From positions 124,001 to 188,000 of the forward strand of contig JANQOX010000021.1 of assembly GCA_028285625.1 (NCBI GenBank): a stretch of DNA of 64,000 nucleotides, read 5' to 3'. The notes beneath the pieces were generated by a model, which was not told the DNA's origin, did not search any database, and saw only the letters and a program-made list of their open reading frames with translations. This document shows, piece by piece, positions 59,091-64,000 of this stretch; within the stretch, counting starts at the first letter, position 1; each line of letters opens with the position of its first letter. This DNA comes from Myxococcota bacterium. GTDB lineage: Bacteria; Myxococcota_A; UBA9160; UBA6930. The position numbers and the translations under genes were made by a program.

Positions 59091-59187
59091 CGCTGATGTC
59101 CCTGCTTCCCCGAACCGAGGGGCTGCGCTGATGTCCCTCGTACCCCGAGCCGAGGGGCTGCGCTGATGTCCCTCGTACCCCGAGCGG
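59091..59187 (+). repeat. 35-bp tandem array carrying three translation-start units
   Basis: Units at 59091-59125, 59126-59160 and 59161-59187 (truncated) each contain GCTGATGTCCCT and, in the first two, GAGGGG 8 bp before the next ATG. ATGs fall at 59096, 59131 and 59166. The first two open 11-residue frames, MSLLPRTEGLR and MSLVPRAEGLR, whose stop TGA overlaps the next ATG as TGATG. The third ATG begins the sulfotransferase. Confidence 0.92.
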
Positions 59188-60038
59188 TCCGGGTCGGCGC
59201 CGCCCATGCGCTTCGCGGCCATCGCGAGCGCAGCAAGGCCCGGCGCTGCGACGTCATGGTGCTCTCGCGAGCGAAGAGCGGTCGCACCTGGCTGCGCGCC
59301 ATGCTGTCGCGCCTGTACCAGCAGCACTACGGCCTGCCCGAGGCCCAGTTGATCGAGTTCGACAACTTCCACCGCCAGTGCGAGGCGGTGCCCCGCATCC
59401 TGTTCACCCACGGCTTCTACCTGCGCGACCTGCTGGCCAGCGACGCCGGTCGTCGCCGCTTCGCGGACAAGAAGGCGCTGTTCCTCGTGCGCCATCCTTG
59501 CGACGTGGCCGTCTCCGAGTACTTCCAGTCGACGCGTCGCGCGAGCGAGCACAAGCGCGACCTCTACGGCGTGGACGAGGGTGCGGCGATGTTCGACTTC
59601 GTGATGGGCGGGGCGCTCGGCCTTCCCGGCATCCTCGAGTACCTGAACGCGTGGACGCCCGTGGTGTCGGCGCTGCCTCAGGCGAGGATCCTGCGGTACG
59701 AAGACCTGCGTGCCCGCCCGGCCGAGATGCTGGCGCCCGCGCTCGAGTTGCTCGGGGCGCCGTTCTCGGAGCAGACGGTCGACGAGGCGGTGGCGTTCAC
59801 GTCCTTCGACAACCTGAAGGAGCTCGAGCGGACCGACTTCTACAAGAACAGTCGGCTCAAGCCCAAGGACCCGAGCGATCCCGATTCGTTCAAGGTGCGC
59901 CGGGGCAAGGTGGGCGGGTACCGCGACTACTTCACGCCCGAGCAGGTGCGCGCCATGGAAGAGCTGGTGCGCACGCGTCTGGCTCCGAGCCTCGGTTACG
60001 GCCACGACGTCGCCACGGCGCCCGTGGAGCCGAGCTGA
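59166..60038 (+). CDS. PAPS-dependent sulfotransferase (second copy)
   Basis: 290 residues. LSRAKSGRTWLRAMLSRLYQ is the 5'-phosphosulfate loop (Lys replaced context SGRTW), FLVRHPCDVAVSEYFQSTRR the 3'-phosphate site and DPDSFKVRRGKVGGYRDYFT the C-terminal motif. It is related to the enzyme encoded at 53013-53930 (same length class and same end block), suggesting two acceptor positions or glycans. The ATG at 59166 is the third start unit of the tandem array. Its stop overlaps the next ATG as TGATG at 60036-60040. It is the first gene of a coupled operon with the surface carbohydrate protein, PhyH, oxidoreductase and cytidylyltransferase. Confidence 0.9.
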   Translation: MSLVPRAVRVGAAHALRGHRERSKARRCDVMVLSRAKSGRTWLRAMLSRLYQQHYGLPEAQLIEFDNFHRQCEAVPRILFTHGFYLRDLLASDAGRRRFADKKALFLVRHPCDVAVSEYFQSTRRASEHKRDLYGVDEGAAMFDFVMGGALGLPGILEYLNAWTPVVSALPQARILRYEDLRARPAEMLAPALELLGAPFSEQTVDEAVAFTSFDNLKELERTDFYKNSRLKPKDPSDPDSFKVRRGKVGGYRDYFTPEQVRAMEELVRTRLAPSLGYGHDVATAPVEPS

Positions 60039-61441
60039 TGCGCGGCGAGATGCTCCTGCTGCCGTGCGAGACCCAGGCCCGCGAGTTCGACGCCAAGCTC
60101 CTGCTGGCTGCCGCCGCCGCCGAGCGCGGGATCACTGCGATCGTGGGGGCCAAGAAGGAACTCGATCGCTGTCTCGGGTCGTTCCGTCGCGGCACGTATC
60201 TCTCGAAGAGCCTCACCGACCGCAATCTCGTCACCTACGAGCTTCTCCGGCGCCAGGGATTTGCCGTGGTGTGCGGCGACGAGGAGGGCCTGGTCTGGCC
60301 TTCGCCCGCCTCCTACCTGCACGCCAAGGTGAACGACGAGACCATGCGCAAGGCCGACCTGCTGCTGGCGTGGGGCGAAGAGAACGCGCGGGTGTGGCGC
60401 GAGTCACCGGGATTCTGCGGCCAGCCGATCGCGTCGGTGGGCAACGCCCGTGTCGACCTGCTGCGCCCCGAGCTTCGCGGTCTGCACCAGCCCACGGCAC
60501 AGGCGCTGCGGAAGCGGTTCGGCCGCTTCGTGCTCGTGAACACCAACTTCAGCCGGCTCAACCACTACCTGCCGCGGCAGAATCGCCAGCAGCGCAAGCT
60601 CGACGAAGCCCGCCGCGCCGCCGGGCCCGTGGACCCGAACGACCTCGACCTGGGTCTCGCGGCGCACAAGGCCGAGCTGTTCGCGGCGTTCAAGCGCATG
60701 CTGCCGGCCCTGGCCGACGCGCTGCCCGACCACCGGATCGTCGTGCGCCCCCACCCCTCCGAGCGCCAGGCGACCTGGACCGAGGCGGTGGCGGGACGCC
60801 CGAACGTGCAGGTGGTGTACGAAGGCAGCGTGGTCCCCTGGCTGCTCGCCGCCGAGGCCGTGGTCCACAACGGTTGCACCACGGCCGTCGAGGCCTATCT
60901 GCTCGACGCCCAGGCGATCGCCTACCAACCCGCGACCAGCGAGCGCTTCGACCTCCAGCTTCCGAACCTGATGTCGAAGCGCACCTTCGACCAGGAATCG
61001 CTGATCGAAGCGGTTCGCGCGCGGGTGGCCGGAGGCCCGGTGGTCGACCCCAACGAGCACGCCAAACAGGAAGAGCTGATCGACCAGTACGTGGCCTCGC
61101 GACGCGGCGCGCTGGCCGTGGACCGCATCCTCGACGCGCTCGCCGAGTTCGAAACCGGCAGTCGCGTCCATCAGCGCGTCGATGCGTTGCCCGCGCTCGG
61201 CGCGCGGACGGTGGTGGCGGGCCGGCGCATCATGCGGCTCGTGGAAGCGCGCATCCCCGGCCACCACAACAGCCGCCCCTACCTGCGGCACATGTTCCCC
61301 GGCGCGACCCGGTCCCAGGTCGAGTCGCGGATCGCCGCCTACGGCAGTGCCCTCGGGCGATTCTCGGGCCTTCGCGTGAGAGAGCGATTCGAGAACGTCT
61401 TCGAGGTGGGACCGGCGGTCGGCTCTGGAGCCGGGGCATGA
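60038..61441 (+). CDS. Surface carbohydrate biosynthesis protein (GT-B-like)
   Basis: 467 residues. MRGEMLLLPCETQAREFDAK opens a GT-B-like N-terminal domain of the surface carbohydrate biosynthesis family; the C-terminal half shows RIVVRPHPSERQATWTEAVA and AEAVVHNGCTTAVEAYLLDA, the nucleotide-sugar loop of CDP-glycerol/polysialyltransferase-type enzymes. It probably builds or modifies a capsule-like polymer. Translation is coupled on both sides (TGATG with the sulfotransferase, ATGA with the PhyH-like gene), so the products are needed together. It has no membrane helix. Exact donor unknown; a CMP- or CDP-linked sugar is plausible given the cytidylyltransferase two genes further. Confidence 0.82.
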   Translation: MRGEMLLLPCETQAREFDAKLLLAAAAAERGITAIVGAKKELDRCLGSFRRGTYLSKSLTDRNLVTYELLRRQGFAVVCGDEEGLVWPSPASYLHAKVNDETMRKADLLLAWGEENARVWRESPGFCGQPIASVGNARVDLLRPELRGLHQPTAQALRKRFGRFVLVNTNFSRLNHYLPRQNRQQRKLDEARRAAGPVDPNDLDLGLAAHKAELFAAFKRMLPALADALPDHRIVVRPHPSERQATWTEAVAGRPNVQVVYEGSVVPWLLAAEAVVHNGCTTAVEAYLLDAQAIAYQPATSERFDLQLPNLMSKRTFDQESLIEAVRARVAGGPVVDPNEHAKQEELIDQYVASRRGALAVDRILDALAEFETGSRVHQRVDALPALGARTVVAGRRIMRLVEARIPGHHNSRPYLRHMFPGATRSQVESRIAAYGSALGRFSGLRVRERFENVFEVGPAVGSGAGA

Positions 61442-62409
61442 GCTCCGCCGACCCCGGGCCCCGAAGCGCCCCGGTCTCGCTCCGGCCGATTCCGCGACCG
61501 GTTCGGGGACGGAGCCTGCACAAGCTGCTCTGGAAGAAGCTGCACTTGCCTCGCGCCTGGGTGCACCCGCTGCTCTCGGGCGCCAAGCATCTCGCCTCGC
61601 CCGCCGAGGTGCGGCTGCGCCGTGAACTGGCGCAGAGTCTCGACCCGAGCCTGGCGGCGGGGGGCATCGGTGGGATCCCCGAGGAGCGCGGCTTCCTGCT
61701 GCCCGCGACGGGCGCGATCCCGGGCATGGACGCCGCCGTGGCGCGATCCGTCGAGCTCTTCGAAGAGCGACGGGCCCACGAGACCGGCCGCGTCTTCAAT
61801 GCCAGCAAGGGGGGCTTCCTGCTCTCGGTCCTTTCGGGCGACGACTTCGCGGCCCATCCCGAACTGCTGCGCTTCATGGTGGGCCGGCCGCTGCTCGACG
61901 CGGTGAGCGCGTACTTCGGCGCGGTGCCTCTGTTGGCGGGCGCCGTGATCTGGTGGTCGCCGCCGAATCAGTCTGCGACGTCGAGCCAGCTCTACCACCT
62001 CGACAACGAGGACGCGCGCCAGGTCAAGGTGTTCGTGAACCTGTTCGACACCACGCCCGACCACGGACCCTTCACGTTCCTGCCGGCGGATGCTTCGCGT
62101 GCCGCGCAGTCGGCCCTGCGCGAGGGGCGCGGCCGGCTCGGCGACGACGAGGTCGCGCGCCTGGGTGGCCTGGCCGAGCAGCGCTCTCTGGTCGGGCCCG
62201 CGGGCACCGCCGGCTTGATCGATACGTCGCGCTGCCTCCACTACGGCAGCCGGGCCAACCGAGAGGGCCGTCTGGTGCTGGTCTTCCAATTCCTGCGCTT
62301 CGAGTCGCCCAGCGAGTCGACCTTCGGTTTCAGCCGGCCGCCGCTGCTTTGCGGCGAAGGGCTCGACGTCCACCAGCAGCTGGCGCTCGGCGTGCGAGCT
62401 GCAATGTGA
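61438..62409 (+). CDS. Phytanoyl-CoA dioxygenase-like Fe(II)/2-oxoglutarate enzyme
   Basis: 323 residues. The iron-binding H-x-D is in SSQLYHLDNEDARQVKVFVN and the second His with the 2-oxoglutarate Arg in SRCLHYGSRANREGRLVLVF, the spacing of the PhyH family. FDTTPDHGPFTFLPADAS lies between. It should hydroxylate a sugar, lipid or small molecule. Within this operon it may modify the glycan or its precursor, an inference. ATGA overlap with the previous gene. A gap of 86 bp follows. Confidence 0.82.
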   Translation: MSSADPGPRSAPVSLRPIPRPVRGRSLHKLLWKKLHLPRAWVHPLLSGAKHLASPAEVRLRRELAQSLDPSLAAGGIGGIPEERGFLLPATGAIPGMDAAVARSVELFEERRAHETGRVFNASKGGFLLSVLSGDDFAAHPELLRFMVGRPLLDAVSAYFGAVPLLAGAVIWWSPPNQSATSSQLYHLDNEDARQVKVFVNLFDTTPDHGPFTFLPADASRAAQSALREGRGRLGDDEVARLGGLAEQRSLVGPAGTAGLIDTSRCLHYGSRANREGRLVLVFQFLRFESPSESTFGFSRPPLLCGEGLDVHQQLALGVRAAM

Positions 62410-62495
62410 GCGGATCCGACCTCGACCCCCGAGGGGTTCCCTTCATCCAACCCAACGGCCCGAGACACGCGTTTCGGTAGCCTGAGCCGCCCATC

Positions 62496-63605
62496 ATGAC
62501 TGACCGCCCCCGCATCAAGATCTACGGCGCCGGATCGATCGGCAATCACCTCGCACACGGCTTTCGACGCCGCGATGCGGCGGTGGTGATCTGCGACCTC
62601 GACCCGGACGCGCTGCGCCGGACCCGCGACGAGATCCAGCCCGATCGTTACGGCGCCTTCGACTCCGAGATCCGCCTGGAGTCGTGTGACGCCGTGGCCG
62701 ACGAGACCGCCGACGTGGTGGTGGTGGGCACGCCGCCCGACACGCACCTGGCGATCGCCCGCGATCAGATCGCCCGCATCGCTCCGCGCGCGCTGGTGAT
62801 CGAAAAACCGCTGGCCACGCCCGACCTCGAGGGCTGCCAGGCGCTGGCCACGGCCGCCCGTGAAGCCGGGACGCGGGTCTACGTCGGCTACAACCACACG
62901 CTCACGCCCCACACCGTGCGGGCCGAGCAGTGGCTGCGAGAGCGTCCCATCGGCGCCGTCACCACGCTCTCGGCGCTGTTCCGCGAGCACTGGGGCGGCA
63001 TCTTCGGCGCGCATCCCTGGCTGTCGGGGCCGAAGGACACCTATCTCGGCTTCACGTCGCGTGGCGGCGGTGCCATTGGCGAGCACTCGCACGCGATCAA
63101 CATCTGGCAGCACTTCGCCCACGCCGCCGGGCTCGGCCGCGTGGCCGAGGTCTCGGCCATGCTCGACGTCGTCGAAGCCGATGGCGCGCGCTACGACCGC
63201 GTGGCCCAGCTCTCCGTTCGCAGCGAGTCGGGCTGCGTCGGCACCATCGTGCAGGACGTGGTGACGCGCCCCGCGCTCAAGTGGCTTCGCGTGCAGGGCA
63301 GCGACGGCTTCCTCGAGTGGGAGGTGAACGCCGGGCCCAGCCACGACGCCGTGCGCAGCGCGGCCGCCGACGGGGAGGTCGCCGAAGAGACCTTCGAGAA
63401 GACCCGACCCGACGACTTCCAACCCGAGGTCGATCACCTGCTCTCGGAGCTCGAAGCGCCCAGTGATGCCTCGCCGATCTCCCTCGAACGCGGCCTCGAG
63501 ACCATGTTGGTGGTCGCAGCGGCCTGGCGATCGCACGAGACCGGCCGGAACGTCCGGATCGACTGGGATCGCGGCTGCACGCTCGAGGCACTGGTCTCGT
63601 CGTGA
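62496..63605 (+). CDS. Gfo/Idh/MocA-family oxidoreductase
   Basis: 369 residues. IKIYGAGSIGNHLAHGFRRR is the Rossmann loop with AGSIG, VVVVGTPPDTHLAIARDQIA the following strand and RALVIEKPLATPDLEG the EKP motif with the catalytic Lys; VYVGYNHTLTPH begins the C-terminal sheet domain. NAD(P)-dependent oxidation or reduction of a sugar or nucleotide sugar. Its stop overlaps a GTG start for the cytidylyltransferase (GTGA), pointing to a shared role in making an unusual sugar such as a nonulosonic acid. Confidence 0.9.
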   Translation: MTDRPRIKIYGAGSIGNHLAHGFRRRDAAVVICDLDPDALRRTRDEIQPDRYGAFDSEIRLESCDAVADETADVVVVGTPPDTHLAIARDQIARIAPRALVIEKPLATPDLEGCQALATAAREAGTRVYVGYNHTLTPHTVRAEQWLRERPIGAVTTLSALFREHWGGIFGAHPWLSGPKDTYLGFTSRGGGAIGEHSHAINIWQHFAHAAGLGRVAEVSAMLDVVEADGARYDRVAQLSVRSESGCVGTIVQDVVTRPALKWLRVQGSDGFLEWEVNAGPSHDAVRSAAADGEVAEETFEKTRPDDFQPEVDHLLSELEAPSDASPISLERGLETMLVVAAAWRSHETGRNVRIDWDRGCTLEALVSS

Positions 63606-64000
63606 GAAACGAACGACGCATCCTGGCCGTGGTCCCCGCGCGCGGCGGTAGCAAGGGCGTGGCCACCAAGAACCTGCGTCCGGTCCTCGGCGTGCCGCTG
63701 GTGGTGCGCGCCGGACAGATCGCGGCCGAGCTCGACTGGGTCGATCGTGCGGTCTGCTCCACCGATCACGGTGGCATCACCCGCGCCGCGCACGACGCCG
63801 GGCTCGAGACGCCCTTCTTCCGGCCCCCGGAGCTGTCCGGCGATCGCGTGGGCGACCTCGAGGTGCTGACCCACGCGTTGCGCGAGACCGAGGCCGACGA
63901 CGGGACCCGCTACGACGTGGTGGTGATGCTCCAGCCCACGTCGCCGCTGCGCCGCCCCGAGCACGTGACCGCCACCGTGGACCGCCTGATCGCCGACGAT
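63602..64000 (+). CDS. NeuA-like acylneuraminate cytidylyltransferase, N-terminal part
   Basis: Cut by the right edge; 133 residues visible. ILAVVPARGGSKGVATKNLR holds the signature of CMP-nonulosonate synthetases (PARGGSKG with a lysine-rich loop), followed by AVCSTDHGGITRAAHDAGLE and VVVMLQPTSPLRRPEHV, which bind CTP and the sugar. It should activate a sialic-acid-like sugar as the CMP form for a glycosyltransferase. A GTG at 63602 overlaps the previous stop. The symbol is not given because the exact sugar and enzyme branch cannot be told. Confidence 0.85.
   Translation, partial: MRNERRILAVVPARGGSKGVATKNLRPVLGVPLVVRAGQIAAELDWVDRAVCSTDHGGITRAAHDAGLETPFFRPPELSGDRVGDLEVLTHALRETEADDGTRYDVVVMLQPTSPLRRPEHVTATVDRLIADD

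Noticed and set aside
1-64000. tRNA or rRNA genes
   Set aside because: Reading both strands by eye I found no TTCGAAT-type T-loop with matching acceptor arms and no conserved rRNA block; a covariance-model scan would be decisive.

Overview
The window is about 64 kb of very GC-rich, densely packed chromosomal DNA from a Gram-negative bacterium. An outer-membrane lifestyle is supported by a fused LptF/LptG lipopolysaccharide permease, a beta-barrel protein, lipoproteins, an ABC polysaccharide exporter, and exported proteins with PEP-CTERM and MYXO-CTERM-like tails. Together with calcium-binding DGIDDDGDG repeats, large AAA/TPR regulators, a CHAT protease and a carnitine-type CoA transferase, this points to a deltaproteobacterial lineage (Myxococcota, Binatota or a relative). 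That placement is inferred from gene content; there is no rRNA in the window. I saw no tRNA, rRNA, CRISPR array, transposase or phage gene.

Layout. 1-6.3 kb: polytopic membrane proteins of the YfhO and lipid-linked glycosyltransferase type, plus one GT2 and one GT4 glycosyltransferase. 6.4-16.1 kb: a DUF2723 membrane protein, a polyprenyl-phosphate sugar transferase, further GT2/GT4 enzymes, a PEP-CTERM protein and a two-gene ABC glycan exporter. This is a surface-polysaccharide region. 16.2-31.9 kb: mixed functions, including a LOG-family/beta-CASP pair, a methyltransferase, a shikimate-kinase-like protein with a broken P-loop, a DUF3080 lipoprotein, a MerR regulator divergent from two tiny membrane proteins, a wHTH-AAA-TPR regulator, two exported MYXO-CTERM-like proteins, an SRPBCC protein, a histone-H1-like protein and a Rieske protein. 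32-43 kb: DoxX, CHAT-TPR, a flavin fusion enzyme, an outer-membrane protein, a uracil-DNA glycosylase homologue, a type-B carboxylesterase, an SGNH hydrolase and an ACAD10-like phosphotransferase/SDR pair. 43.4-53 kb: a 1,180-residue adenylate cyclase/AAA/TPR protein, a solute-binding protein, ArsR, Coq4, TetR, DoxX, a methyltransferase and a CoA transferase with its halves in unusual order. 53-64 kb: a sulfotransferase, LptF-LptG, a three-part GT8-like/methyltransferase-like/ELM1 protein, then a tightly coupled operon of sulfotransferase, surface carbohydrate protein, PhyH oxygenase, Gfo/Idh/MocA oxidoreductase and a NeuA-like cytidylyltransferase. The last set looks like synthesis and decoration of a sulfated, nonulosonate-containing surface glycan.

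Many neighbours overlap by ATGA, GTGA, TTGA or TGATG, so translational coupling is common and decides several start codons. The most distinctive non-coding feature is a set of short tandem duplications (22-35 bp, two or three copies) that sit at gene borders at eight places. Some copy a start region, some copy a stop region and some lie just inside or outside a coding end. The clearest is a triplicated Shine-Dalgarno/ATG unit in front of the second sulfotransferase; it creates two 11-residue mini-ORFs, each ending in a TGATG junction with the next unit.
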